Under the pieces are notes generated by a model. It made no database searches. It had not been told where the DNA came from and was given only the letters and a program-made list of their open reading frames with translations. This document shows positions 1 to 9,036 of a stretch of DNA of 64,000 nt, one piece after another. The stretch is from Flaviramulus basaltis (GTDB taxonomy: Bacteria; Bacteroidota; Bacteroidia; Flavobacteriales; Flavobacteriaceae). The translations under genes and the position numbers were made by a program. The stretch lies in assembly GCF_900114265.1 (NCBI RefSeq), contig NZ_FPKV01000002.1, positions 372,001 to 436,000 of the forward strand. Reading direction: 5' to 3'. Every line of letters begins with the position of its first letter. Positions within the stretch are counted from its first letter, which is position 1.

Positions 1-2454
1 TTGCTTAGCAATCTAACTCAAATGGGTACCGATAATTTGTTAGCCAAACAAAACGAGATTAATTGGTTAATGGACGAAAATGGTGTGACTTATAATGTTT
101 ATAACGATCCAAAAGGCATGCAACGCTCTTGGAATTTAAACATTGTACCCTTTCTTATTCATCAAAAAGAATGGGAAACTGTAAAAAAAGGTATCACCCA
201 AAGGGCAGAATTATTAGACTTAATTTTAAAAGATATTTATGGAAAGCGAGAGCTTATAAAAAACGGCATCATACCGCAAGAAGTTATTTTTGCACATCGT
301 GGTTTTTTAAGACAATGCGACCAAATTCAATATAAAACGGCTAAAAATTTACTTATCCATTCGGCAGATTTAGCAAGAGGTCCAGATGGTCGTATGTGGG
401 TTGTAAACGACCGTACACAAGCACCTTCTGGTATGGGTTATGCCTTAGAAAACAGATACTCTTTAAGTCGTGTTTTACCAAATGTTTTTCAAGATATTAA
501 TGTTAAGCAACCCTCTAAGTTTTTCTATGAGTTTAACCAGATGCTTATTGAGGCTGCTCCGCAAAACAAAAACAATCCTAACATTGTTATATTAACGCCT
601 GGGCCTTTAAACGAAACCTATTTTGAGCATGCTTATATGGCTTCTTTTTTAGGATATCCTTTAGTTACTGGTAACGATTTAGTGGTTAGAAATGGAAAGC
701 TTTGGATGAAAACCTTAAAAGAACTCAAACAAGTTGATGTTGTTTTAAGGAGAGTTGATGATGTTTTTATGGATCCGTTGGAACTAAGAGAAGATTCTTA
801 TTTAGGTGTTGCGGGTTTATTAGATGTTATTAGAGAACAAAAAGTGGCTATTATAAACCCAATTGGTAGCGGTGTTTTAGAAAACTCTGGGCTTATTCCT
901 TTTATGAACGCCATTTGTAATTATTTTTTAAAGGAAGATTTAATCTTACCACAAATAGCATCATGGTGGTGCGGACAAGAAAAAGAGTGCGATTATGTTC
1001 TAAATCATTTAAATGATTTAGTTGTAAAACGTATTGACCGATCTAACAGAGAAAACATATTTTTCTGTGAGTTTTTAGACGCAAAAGCTATAGAAACTTT
1101 AAAAAAAGAAATTCTAGCAACACCTTATAAATTTGTAGCTCAAGAAAAAATATCATTTTCTACCGCACCAGATTTTATAGAAGGTGCTTTAGAACCTAGA
1201 AAAGTCATGTGCAGAACTTTTGCCATTGCTAGAAATGATACTTACAGTGTTATGCCTGGTGGTTTAGTACGTGTTGCTGCAGAACGTGAAAATTTATTTG
1301 TTTCAAACCAGCGCGGTGGCGTAAGTAAAGATTTTTGGATTGTTACAGATGATCCTCAAACGAATATTCAAAATTATTCATGGGATAGTACGTGTAGAAT
1401 TTCCATTTCAGATATAAACGATTTACCTAGTAATACAGCCGAAAATTTATATTGGTCTGGACGCTATTTAGGTCGTGCATTAGTAACCGCAAGGTATTTA
1501 CGAATGGTTCTTAATAGAATGAATCAAGGGCAATATAATAATAGAAAATCGGAATCTAAAAGCTTAGTCTTCCTATATCAATCTATAACTAATATAACCT
1601 CCACATTTCCTGGTTTTGTTGGAGAAGGTTCAGAAGATATTTTAAGGAACCCATTAAAAGAAATTATTTCTTTAATGATGGATGAGAAGCGATCTGGAAG
1701 TTTTGCGCAAACTATGAGTAGCTTCAACAATTCTTATTACTCCTTACGAAGTTTATGGTCTAAAGACATGTGGCGTGTTTTTGATGGCATTAAAAAATTA
1801 TGGCGTAAATTTAAAGAAGATGATGATTATTCTATTGCAGAACTAATAAAACTATTAGATCGTATTATTACGCGGTTAATTGCTTTTATGGGACTTATAG
1901 AAGAAAGTATTTTAGTTAATCAAGGCTTACTTTTATATTTTATTGGTTTACAAACAGAACAAGCTACCATGACTGTTGCTAAATGCAGATCGCTTATCGT
2001 TTTTAACTACGAAGAAAATCTTCAATATGATATTTTAGAATCATTACTAACAAGCCATGAAAGTTTAAATATTTACAGATATAGCTACCGCTCGCATTTA
2101 AGTTTAGATAATGTTATTAATCTAATATTATTAGATAAGGAATATGGAAAATCTCTATCCTATCAAATAAAACGTATTCAAAAGGATATAAACAGGTTAC
2201 CACATTCTGAAACAACACTTAATTTTTCAACATGTCAAAAATATATTGCTGAGGCAAATAATAAAATAGAAAGTTTATCCATTACTTCGTTGTTACAAGT
2301 AAATGATGATGGCACTTTAAGAGAAAATCTTGATGAAGCATTGGCTAGTTTAAGTAAGCTACTTCACAAAACATCTTTAGCAATTTCAGATACTTATTTT
2401 AATCACTCTTACCAACAAAAACAGTTGGTAAATCAAAATTTCCCACTGGCTTAA
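1..2454 (+). CDS. Circularly permuted ATP-grasp / alpha-E fusion protein, 5' partial
   Basis: The frame is open from base 1, and the first residues (LSNLTQMGTDNLL, then NEINWLMDENGVTYNVY) already read as the inside of a DUF404/407-type circularly permuted ATP-grasp domain, so the true start is upstream of the window and the TTG at base 1 is not believed. The ATP-grasp part runs to about residue 470. From about residue 475 an alpha-E (DUF403) helical domain follows, with its usual opening PSNTAENLYWSGRYLGRA. Known for the family: ATP-dependent amide or peptide ligation by inference from fold, with unknown substrate; such genes sit beside transglutaminase-like genes, as here (3 bp to the next start). 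Two-domain fusion seen directly; substrate unknown. Confidence 0.85.
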   Translation: MLSNLTQMGTDNLLAKQNEINWLMDENGVTYNVYNDPKGMQRSWNLNIVPFLIHQKEWETVKKGITQRAELLDLILKDIYGKRELIKNGIIPQEVIFAHRGFLRQCDQIQYKTAKNLLIHSADLARGPDGRMWVVNDRTQAPSGMGYALENRYSLSRVLPNVFQDINVKQPSKFFYEFNQMLIEAAPQNKNNPNIVILTPGPLNETYFEHAYMASFLGYPLVTGNDLVVRNGKLWMKTLKELKQVDVVLRRVDDVFMDPLELREDSYLGVAGLLDVIREQKVAIINPIGSGVLENSGLIPFMNAICNYFLKEDLILPQIASWWCGQEKECDYVLNHLNDLVVKRIDRSNRENIFFCEFLDAKAIETLKKEILATPYKFVAQEKISFSTAPDFIEGALEPRKVMCRTFAIARNDTYSVMPGGLVRVAAERENLFVSNQRGGVSKDFWIVTDDPQTNIQNYSWDSTCRISISDINDLPSNTAENLYWSGRYLGRALVTARYLRMVLNRMNQGQYNNRKSESKSLVFLYQSITNITSTFPGFVGEGSEDILRNPLKEIISLMMDEKRSGSFAQTMSSFNNSYYSLRSLWSKDMWRVFDGIKKLWRKFKEDDDYSIAELIKLLDRIITRLIAFMGLIEESILVNQGLLLYFIGLQTEQATMTVAKCRSLIVFNYEENLQYDILESLLTSHESLNIYRYSYRSHLSLDNVINLILLDKEYGKSLSYQIKRIQKDINRLPHSETTLNFSTCQKYIAEANNKIESLSITSLLQVNDDGTLRENLDEALASLSKLLHKTSLAISDTYFNHSYQQKQLVNQNFPLA

Positions 2455-2457
2455 AAA

Positions 2458-3348
2458 ATGATCTATCAATTATCACATACAACAAGTTATAATTACCAAA
2501 GTGGGGTTACTTTTTGTCATAACATTGCCACGTTAAAGCCTAAGCATATGTTAGGTCAAACTTTAGTGGAATATAATCTAGAAATAAGCCCTAAACCCAC
2601 TGAAATTTCGGATAAATTAGATTTTTTCGGAAATACAGTTACTCGTTTTTCAATACAGAAATATCATAAAAAATTAAAAGTTACCGCACATAGCAAAATT
2701 ATAAGAGACTCTAGTTTAGTACCAGATATTTACGACAATTTCGACGGACAAAGAATCACCTTAAATCAAGCTGTAATAGCTTTAAAACAAATAAACCCAG
2801 AGTTATTAGACATTAAACAGTTTGTATTAGAATCTATACTTATAGCTAAAATAACACCAGAAATTAAAGCTTACGCCGAAGTGTCTTTTAAACCAAATCG
2901 TTCTATTTTTGAAGCAGCTTACGAGTTAATGCAACGCATTTACAACGAATTTGAGTTTAATACCAAAGTTACCAATGTAGCCACACCTATTCATGATGTT
3001 ATAAAGGAGAAAAAAGGCGTTTGTCAAGATTTTGCTCAAATTGCTATTGCTTGCGTGCGCTCTGTAGGTTTACCAGCAAGATATGTAAGTGGTTATATTG
3101 AAACACTACCACCTCCAGGAAAAGTAAAACTAATAGGAACCGATGCTTCTCATGCTTGGTTTTCTGTTTATATCCCAAATTTTGGTTGGGTAGATTTCGA
3201 TCCTACAAACAATCAAATACCCAAAAACCAACATATTGTCGTGTCTTACGGGCGAGATTATTATGATGTTCCACCTCTTAAAGGCGTTATTTATAGCACA
3301 GGTAAAAATAAAATGAAAGTTGCTGTTGATATAAGGCCTGCACTTTAG
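2458..3348 (+). CDS. Transglutaminase-like cysteine peptidase family protein
   Basis: 296 aa with an N-terminal beta-rich bacterial transglutaminase-like region (about 1-150) and a transglutaminase core. The catalytic triad is visible: Cys189 in KGVCQDF, His232 in SHAWF and an Asp in the VDFDPTN strand (about 248). No signal peptide, so probably cytoplasmic. The start lies 3 bp after the stop of the ATP-grasp/alpha-E gene, so the two are translated from one operon. Comparative-genomics work on amidoligase-like systems places this pair in predicted peptide-modification clusters where the transglutaminase-like member would cleave or transfer an amide bond; that role is inference. Confidence 0.87.
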   Translation: MIYQLSHTTSYNYQSGVTFCHNIATLKPKHMLGQTLVEYNLEISPKPTEISDKLDFFGNTVTRFSIQKYHKKLKVTAHSKIIRDSSLVPDIYDNFDGQRITLNQAVIALKQINPELLDIKQFVLESILIAKITPEIKAYAEVSFKPNRSIFEAAYELMQRIYNEFEFNTKVTNVATPIHDVIKEKKGVCQDFAQIAIACVRSVGLPARYVSGYIETLPPPGKVKLIGTDASHAWFSVYIPNFGWVDFDPTNNQIPKNQHIVVSYGRDYYDVPPLKGVIYSTGKNKMKVAVDIRPAL

Positions 3349-3484
3349 TGTTTTTTTTGATACATTTTACCAAATCTAAAATTGTCAGAAAAAATAGCTA
3401 ACTTCGTTTAACATTAAAATTATTTCATATCAATCATTTGTAAAACAATTAATTATTAGACAAAAACAGATGTGAATTTTCACA

Positions 3485-3516
3485 TTTCGAAAAAATTTAC
3501 TAAAATTATAAATTTG
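3485..3516 (+). promoter_or_regulatory. Putative Bacteroidetes-type promoter for the 3576 gene
   Basis: A perfect TAnnTTTG -7 box (TAAATTTG, 3509-3516) lies 60 bp before the ATG at 3576. A TTTC at 3485-3488, 20 bp upstream, is a near match to the TTTG -33 element. The 227-bp gap 3349-3575 holds nothing else recognisable. Confidence 0.45.
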
Positions 3517-3575
3517 TCCATTCAGTTTTTAATAAATATTATATTTACTTAAAAAGCATTAAAAAACACATATAA

Positions 3576-4733
3576 ATGAGAAAATATTACTTGATTTTAT
3601 TAGCTTTATTAATAACTATAATGAGTTACGCGCAGATGGGAGTTGGTACAACATTTCCTGATGAATCTGCACAATTAGATGTTGTTTCTAATGATAAAGG
3701 AATACTTATTCCCAGAGTAACACTTCAAAATTCTACTGATACCACTACCATTAGCTCAGATTTATTAAGCAACCCCATTAGCCTATTAGTTTATAATACA
3801 AAAGCTTCTGGTGATTTAATAGAAGGTTATCATTATTGGAATGGTTCAAAATGGTTAAGACTAATTAATTCGGATGATTCAAATGGAGTTGTAACTACTT
3901 TAGTTGATAATAATGATGGTACTTTCACATATACTTCAGAAAACAATACACAAACTACTTTTGATGCGGATGGAGATTTAATAGATAATAATAATGGCAC
4001 ATTTACTTATACAAATGCAGCAAATACAGTAACAACATTTGATGCTAAGCTAACGTCTGTTATAGATAATTCTGATGGAACGTATACTATTACTGATGAT
4101 TTTGGAATATCAATTACTATTGGAGGAGCAACGGAAACAACAACTACTTTAGTTGATAATAATGATGGCACGTTTACCTATACGTCTGAAGATAATACAC
4201 AAACGACTTTAACTTCTGGATCATTAACCAATAATGGGGACGGCTCTTACACATTTACAGACGCAACAGGAATCAACACTACCATTTTAGCCTCAACAGG
4301 CTTAGCCATAGAACCTTGGAACGGAGTTGATGATAATGGTCCTGCTACAGACAATACTGAAGATATTTACACATTAGGTGATGTAGGTATAGGAACTAAC
4401 ACACCATCTGCTACATTAGAAGTAAATGGTAATGTGATTATTGGTAATGGAGGAACAGCAATAAGAAGATCTTTAAGTACAACCGCTGTCTTAGATTTTC
4501 CTGATCGTAGAGTTATTAATCAACCTGAATTAACTATAACATTAGCTGGAGCTAATATTGGAGATGTACTTTGTTTGGGTGTTCCTCCAGCTGCTATGAT
4601 TACATTTGCTTACTATATAGCTTGGGTAAGTTCTCCAAATGTTATAACTATCAAACAAAGAAACAGCAGCTATAATCCTTCAGACTCAGACGCTCCACCT
4701 GCAACTTTCAGGGTAACAGTATTCCAGTATTAA
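3576..4733 (+). CDS. Secreted repeat protein with phage-tail-fibre-like C-terminus
   Basis: 385 aa with a signal peptide (cleavage near MSYAQ). Residues about 20-105 are the VGTTFPDESAQLDV...GILIPRV / YHYWNGSKW module found at the start of many flavobacterial exported proteins. Residues about 107-240 carry five imperfect repeats of the pattern LVDNNDGTFTYT, and about 265 onward has GIGTNTPSATLEV. The last ~100 residues (AVLDFPDRRV, LTITLAGANIGDV, AWVSSPNVITIK, ATFRVTVFQY) resemble the C-terminal beta-domain of phage tail fibre or spike proteins, from memory of that family. No T9SS sorting tail is visible. Probably a surface or released adhesin-like protein; ligand unknown. A -7 box lies 60 bp upstream. 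Confidence 0.7.
   Translation: MRKYYLILLALLITIMSYAQMGVGTTFPDESAQLDVVSNDKGILIPRVTLQNSTDTTTISSDLLSNPISLLVYNTKASGDLIEGYHYWNGSKWLRLINSDDSNGVVTTLVDNNDGTFTYTSENNTQTTFDADGDLIDNNNGTFTYTNAANTVTTFDAKLTSVIDNSDGTYTITDDFGISITIGGATETTTTLVDNNDGTFTYTSEDNTQTTLTSGSLTNNGDGSYTFTDATGINTTILASTGLAIEPWNGVDDNGPATDNTEDIYTLGDVGIGTNTPSATLEVNGNVIIGNGGTAIRRSLSTTAVLDFPDRRVINQPELTITLAGANIGDVLCLGVPPAAMITFAYYIAWVSSPNVITIKQRNSSYNPSDSDAPPATFRVTVFQY
3894..4300 (+). repeat. Imperfect coding tandem repeats (D-N-x-DGTFTYT units)
   Basis: Five degenerate units of roughly 25-33 codons inside the secreted protein gene. The units starting near 3894 and 4138 remain close at the nucleotide level (both read TTTAGTTGATAATAATGATG), suggesting recent duplication or conversion of that unit. 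Confidence 0.75.
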
Positions 4734-4762
4734 TAGAGGGAGACGCTTATCAACTAAAATCT

Positions 4763-5950
4763 TTAATATTTAAGAGAAAAATGAGATCGAAACTGTTTTA
4801 TGGTGTTATCATTTAAATCTTTATAACTAGCCATAAACCAATAATCTGTTGCTGTTAATCGTTTTCCATTATAAGTGCCATCCCAACCTATACCATTAGG
4901 ACTTATTTGTTTTAGTAATTTACCATATCTATCAAAAATATGAATTGAAATAACTTCTATATTCTCAGATTGATTAACATTCCAAGTATCATTGTGTCCA
5001 TCGTAATTAGGAGTAAAAAATAAAGGGAAATCTATTTCAACATTGTCTTTTACCCTCGCTAAAGTAAACACCCCATAATTTTCCACCAATGCACTTACAG
5101 ATTGATTAATTATATCTTGAACACCTCCTTGATCGATCCATAATTGTAAAGTACTATCCCAACGAGCAATATGAATCGCCTCTAATGGTTCAACTAAAAT
5201 TTCACTGGGAGTTGTTTCATTGCTCCAGGAAAGAGTCACTAATACTTGACTTGTTCCTGTAAAACGTTCTATAACCCAATATTCAGCATTATCTACAAGA
5301 GTCAAGTTTGTACCTAAATTATTAACAGTATATTCATTATTAGTATTTTCATAAAAATATTCTCCTATAAAAATATCATTATTTAAAGAAGGAGCAGAAA
5401 TACTGGCGCTTCTATAATAATTACTATCACCAATAGGATAATCAAAAGAATTATCACCTACCTTAATAACATCCCCATTTATATGACTATCATTACTAAC
5501 ACTGATGTGATATGCATTTTGTTCAAAAACAAACATTCCGCTTGATAATTTGTTATCCACAATACCAAATGTGAAATCAGATTCATTAGAAACACTTATA
5601 TCTCCAAGTAAATTAAATGACATTTCTCCTAATGAGTTATCAAATAGAGTATTATATAAGTAATTGAAATTAGTTCCAGAAATAATTTGACTCTCATTTC
5701 CAACAAAACTTGTTAAACCGCTGTCTAGATTAAAAATCGAAAAATCAACTATGCCGTCATTATTCCAATTACGATACGAATAAACACTTCCATTGTTCCA
5801 AAATTCACCAGTAGTTGTATTATTAAAGTCATCAACAAAACTTACATCTGTATTTAAACTTACATATACCTCTCCGATGTTAGTAGTTTGTCCTATAGCA
5901 ATTTCTATAAAAAATGAAATTAACAGATTTATTATTATGCTTTTTTTCAT
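4763..5950 (-). CDS. T9SS type B sorting domain-containing secreted protein
   Basis: 395 aa with an N-terminal signal peptide (KKSIIINLLISFFIEIAIGQ). The last ~85 residues form a gliding-motility-associated C-terminal domain (type B sorting signal): FPLFFTPNYDGHNDTWNV, then IHIFDRYGKLL, GWDGTYNGKRL and a final ISLK-like beta strand ending FSLKY. Such domains direct export by the type IX secretion system and anchoring to the surface or release. The middle (about 25-300) is beta-rich, low-complexity and not assigned to an enzyme family. It faces the repeat protein gene at 3576 convergently, 29 bp apart. The 217-bp region upstream (5951-6167) shows no gene. Confidence 0.83.
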   Translation of the reverse strand: MKKSIIINLLISFFIEIAIGQTTNIGEVYVSLNTDVSFVDDFNNTTTGEFWNNGSVYSYRNWNNDGIVDFSIFNLDSGLTSFVGNESQIISGTNFNYLYNTLFDNSLGEMSFNLLGDISVSNESDFTFGIVDNKLSSGMFVFEQNAYHISVSNDSHINGDVIKVGDNSFDYPIGDSNYYRSASISAPSLNNDIFIGEYFYENTNNEYTVNNLGTNLTLVDNAEYWVIERFTGTSQVLVTLSWSNETTPSEILVEPLEAIHIARWDSTLQLWIDQGGVQDIINQSVSALVENYGVFTLARVKDNVEIDFPLFFTPNYDGHNDTWNVNQSENIEVISIHIFDRYGKLLKQISPNGIGWDGTYNGKRLTATDYWFMASYKDLNDNTIKQFRSHFSLKY

Positions 5951-6167
5951 TATTTTTTTTGCCTCATAAATATATAGTACAAATCAAAAATAGTGAAAAA
6001 AGAGTTACACTAAGTATCTCTACTAAAGAACAAACTGTTTTTACTTTTCTTTCCTTTCTTTTACTTATTTAGTTCTTACCAACCTAATAAGCCATACACA
6101 AACCCTAAAACGAGCCTTTCAAAAAAACACTTAAATTTATTTAATCCGTTTAACTACTGAATATCTT

Positions 6168-6767
6168 TTATTTAGTATTATCAATCACTCCATCCAAAAA
6201 ATCATTGTATTCTTTTAACTCTAAAGGCACATCAGCATTTTTTTCCATATCATGAAAATGATGGGTTGCTAATAATTCCATACCAGTAAAAGTATTCATT
6301 TTGTGAAACCCAAACATAACTCCTTCATCTACATTTTTTTGTTCAAAAAATTCGTTTTCTAAAGTAAATGCTGTTTTGGGTGCATTCCAACTTGTTGTTA
6401 AAATGTATTTTTTTCCTTGCATCAATCCACCTGTTCCGTAATTTATTTCAGGATTTTTTCTGCTTCTTCCATCGCTACTATAAATACCATTTTGATGACC
6501 TTCTGTAAATACAACATCTATATAATTTTTAAAACCAAAAGGCAATTGAAACCACCAAATTGGCGTATGGTAAATAACAATATCTGCCCATTTAAATTTT
6601 TCTACTTCTTCTTTCGGGTCATATACATCGCCTACTTGTGTAGATTTAACCGCAAACCCATTTAAAGATTCAAAATATTTACTTGTAGTATTAAAAAGTG
6701 TTTCGTTAAACTTTCCTCCAGAATGCGCAAAAGGATGGCTTCCATTTATTATAAAAATGTTTTTCAT
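6168..6767 (-). CDS. mdaB: NAD(P)H:quinone oxidoreductase, MdaB family
   Basis: 199 aa flavodoxin-like protein that follows E. coli MdaB almost end to end: start FIINGSHPFAHSGG, then EKFKWADIVIYHTPIWWF, YIDVVFTEGH, SDGRSRKNPEINYGTGGLMQGKKY and TSWNAPKTAFT. The family are FAD-dependent two-electron quinone reductases that protect against electrophilic or oxidative stress. The gene is divergent from a LysR regulator with a 91-bp shared intergenic region, the classic layout for a LysR-controlled target, so induction by a quinone-like or thiol stress signal is a reasonable inference. Length matches the family. Confidence 0.9.
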   Translation of the reverse strand: MKNIFIINGSHPFAHSGGKFNETLFNTTSKYFESLNGFAVKSTQVGDVYDPKEEVEKFKWADIVIYHTPIWWFQLPFGFKNYIDVVFTEGHQNGIYSSDGRSRKNPEINYGTGGLMQGKKYILTTSWNAPKTAFTLENEFFEQKNVDEGVMFGFHKMNTFTGMELLATHHFHDMEKNADVPLELKEYNDFLDGVIDNTK

Positions 6768-6832
6768 TTATTTCTTATTAATTTTTAGCAAAAATAAGAC
6801 GCTTATTTACATTATAAAAATAATACAAATCA

Positions 6833-6840
6833 TACCTTTG
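6833..6840 (+). promoter_or_regulatory. Putative -7 box for the LysR gene
   Basis: TACCTTTG, a perfect TAnnTTTG match, sits 18 bp before the ATG at 6859 in the mdaB/lysR divergent region. The opposite strand has a second match (TATTTTTG, 6796 down to 6789) 21 bp before the mdaB start. No convincing -33 partner for either. Confidence 0.4.
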
Positions 6841-6858
6841 TATTAAAATATTAATAAC

Positions 6859-7782
6859 ATGGTGAATTTAGAATGGTATAGAACATTTAAAGAAATTTAT
6901 GAAAATGGAACCTTAACCAAAGCCTCTATTGCTTTATACGCATCACAACCAGGAGTAAGCGTGCATTTAAATGCTTTAGAGGCTTATGTTGGTAAAAAAT
7001 TATTTGAACGCACTTCTAGAAAAATGATTCCAACCGAAGACGGAAAGTTTTTATATGAATATATTATTGAATCGATTAATAAATTAGAAATAGCAGAACA
7101 GCATTTTAAAAAAACGACTCAAGAGAAGAATCCATCTTTACATATAGGGATGTGTTCTGAAATGTTTCAACTAATTATTGAGCCTGAAATCTCTAAGCTA
7201 AATTTTGATTTAGTAGCCAAATTTGGAGTTCACACCGATTTAATTAAAGATTTAAATAACGGTATTTTAGATTTAGTGATTACACCTAGAAAGCAAATTG
7301 ACAAAAAATCGTTGGTTGATTACACTGCTTTTTCGAAAGAAAGAATCATTTTAATTGCAGGAATTAAAACAGATACCACACAAATAGATAAGCAGTTGAA
7401 TGATAGCAATTGGAAAGCCTTGGAAAATGAATTTCAGCTAAATACTTGGTACAGCGCTTCTAATGAAATGGAACATTTTAGACGCTTTTGGTTTGAGAAT
7501 TTTGGCAAACGACCCGTTTTTAAGCCTAATTATATATTACCAAATATAAGTTCGATTATTAGATGTTTAAGTAATGGAACAGGATTGGCTTTGGTTCCTG
7601 ATTTTTTATGTGAAGATGCGATTGCAAAAAATGAAATCAAGTTGGTTTGGGATGGAAAAATTAAAACCGAAAACACCTTGTATTTTGCATCTAGAACCGA
7701 CTTAAAATACAAAAAGGAACTAAATGTGGTTCAAAGCATATTTAAAGCAAAAATGAAAAGCGAAGTACAGCACGCTTTATAG
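6859..7782 (+). CDS. LysR family transcriptional regulator
   Basis: 307 aa. An N-terminal winged HTH (about 1-60) contains the LysR hallmarks: a FKEIYENGTLTKAS helix, YASQPGVSVHLNALE recognition helix and KKLFERTSRKMIPTEDG wing. The remainder (about 90-300) is the periplasmic-binding-protein-like effector domain. It is divergent from mdaB, so it probably controls that quinone reductase and itself. It meets the ModF-like gene convergently with only one base between the stop codons. Confidence 0.9.
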   Translation: MVNLEWYRTFKEIYENGTLTKASIALYASQPGVSVHLNALEAYVGKKLFERTSRKMIPTEDGKFLYEYIIESINKLEIAEQHFKKTTQEKNPSLHIGMCSEMFQLIIEPEISKLNFDLVAKFGVHTDLIKDLNNGILDLVITPRKQIDKKSLVDYTAFSKERIILIAGIKTDTTQIDKQLNDSNWKALENEFQLNTWYSASNEMEHFRRFWFENFGKRPVFKPNYILPNISSIIRCLSNGTGLALVPDFLCEDAIAKNEIKLVWDGKIKTENTLYFASRTDLKYKKELNVVQSIFKAKMKSEVQHAL

Positions 7783-7783
7783 C

Positions 7784-9010
7784 TTATTGAATTTGTTTAC
7801 CAATTGAGCCTGTGTTTTCTGGTACTAATTCAAAAATAAAATGAGGTTTTAAATTTTCTTCCTTTCTATGAGAAACATATAATATAGCAGTGTTACTTTC
7901 CGCTGCTATTTTGTTTATTAGCTTAGTAAACAATTTAGCATCGGCATCATCTAGTCCATTTGTAGGTTCATCTAAAATAAGTAACGGTGGGTTTTTAACC
8001 ATAGCTCTGGCTATTAAAACCAAACGTTGATGCCCTTTTGATAACGACAAAAAAGGTTGTTTTCTAATATCAAACATATCTAAAACATGTAACCACTGTT
8101 GTGCTATTTTAATTTGCTCGTTTGTTGGTGTTTTATACAACCCAATAGTATCGGCAAAACCAGAAACAATCATGTTCCCTATGGCATCTAAACGCGAGAA
8201 ACCTCTCAACATATCTGATGAGAAATAACCTATTTTACGCTTAATTTCCCAAACACTTTCACCACTTCCTTTTTTAACACCAAACAAGGTGATATTTTGT
8301 CCGTAAGCCTTGGGATTATCTCCAAAAATCATACTTAAAATGGTACTTTTCCCAGAACCATTTGGTCCTTTTAAATGCCAAAATTCTGCTGGTTTAATTT
8401 TCCAATTTATGTTATTTATAATGTTTCTGCCTCCGTAAGTCACAGAAACATTATTAAACTCAACAATAGAGTTATAACGTTCCTTTACTGGATTTTCTGG
8501 TTTGGGTAAAGCATGAATAAAACTTTCGTTTTTGCTTTTATCTTGTGATTCTGGAATGTTTTCAAATGCTACAAGATTCTCACCTTGAAGTTGAAAGTTA
8601 TTTTTTATAAATGAAAGGATTTCATTTTTCCTATTTGTAATTTGTATAACAGGTATTTTTTGACTTAAATCCCTAAGAGTTTTTTCTATTTCAATTTGTG
8701 CATTAACATCTAAATTGCCAAACACATTATCGACAACAATAAATTCTGGATTTCGAGAAATTATATGTGTTAACAAGGCCTTTTTACGTTCACCTTCAGA
8801 AGAATATTGTAAACTATTATTCGTTTCTGTTTTAACATTAAAACTTCCATGACGAATTTCTTCAGCAATAAACTTATTTAAAGTTATTTCAGAAAAAAGT
8901 GCACCTTCCAAATTGGAAATTGCACTAATAAGTTTACCAGACATAAGGCGTTCTATAAGTTTACCCTTATTGTCTTTATTTGATATGTAAACCGCTATGT
9001 GTTTGTACAT
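7784..9010 (-). CDS. ABC-type ATPase with one degenerate and one intact nucleotide-binding domain (ModF/PhrA-like)
   Basis: 408 aa, two fused ABC domains and no membrane segment. The C-terminal domain is complete: Walker A GPNGSGKS (215-222), signature LSKGHQ (323-328, replacing LSGGQ) and Walker B LLILDEPTNGLD (343-354), with a VSHR switch His near the end. The N-terminal domain has a signature-like SSEGERKKA (70-78) and a Walker-B-like IVVDNVFGNLD (91-101), but the expected Walker A position (NKDNKGKL) lacks the lysine loop. The layout matches ModF/PhrA proteins, whose function is not settled (molybdenum transport ATPase or soluble regulator). No permease gene is adjacent. It lies 26 bp downstream of the kinase gene on the same strand. 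Confidence 0.82.
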   Translation of the reverse strand: MYKHIAVYISNKDNKGKLIERLMSGKLISAISNLEGALFSEITLNKFIAEEIRHGSFNVKTETNNSLQYSSEGERKKALLTHIISRNPEFIVVDNVFGNLDVNAQIEIEKTLRDLSQKIPVIQITNRKNEILSFIKNNFQLQGENLVAFENIPESQDKSKNESFIHALPKPENPVKERYNSIVEFNNVSVTYGGRNIINNINWKIKPAEFWHLKGPNGSGKSTILSMIFGDNPKAYGQNITLFGVKKGSGESVWEIKRKIGYFSSDMLRGFSRLDAIGNMIVSGFADTIGLYKTPTNEQIKIAQQWLHVLDMFDIRKQPFLSLSKGHQRLVLIARAMVKNPPLLILDEPTNGLDDADAKLFTKLINKIAAESNTAILYVSHRKEENLKPHFIFELVPENTGSIGKQIQ

Positions 9011-9036
9011 ATATGGTTTAAAAATATTTATAAATA

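Noticed and set aside
1-45. TTG at base 1 as the start of the ATP-grasp/alpha-E gene
   Set aside because: The first codons are already inside the conserved domain and the frame is open to the edge, so the gene continues upstream.
3894-4300. Short-period repeats considered as a CRISPR array
   Set aside because: They are in-frame, imperfect and encode DGTFTYT-type protein repeats without spacers of constant length.
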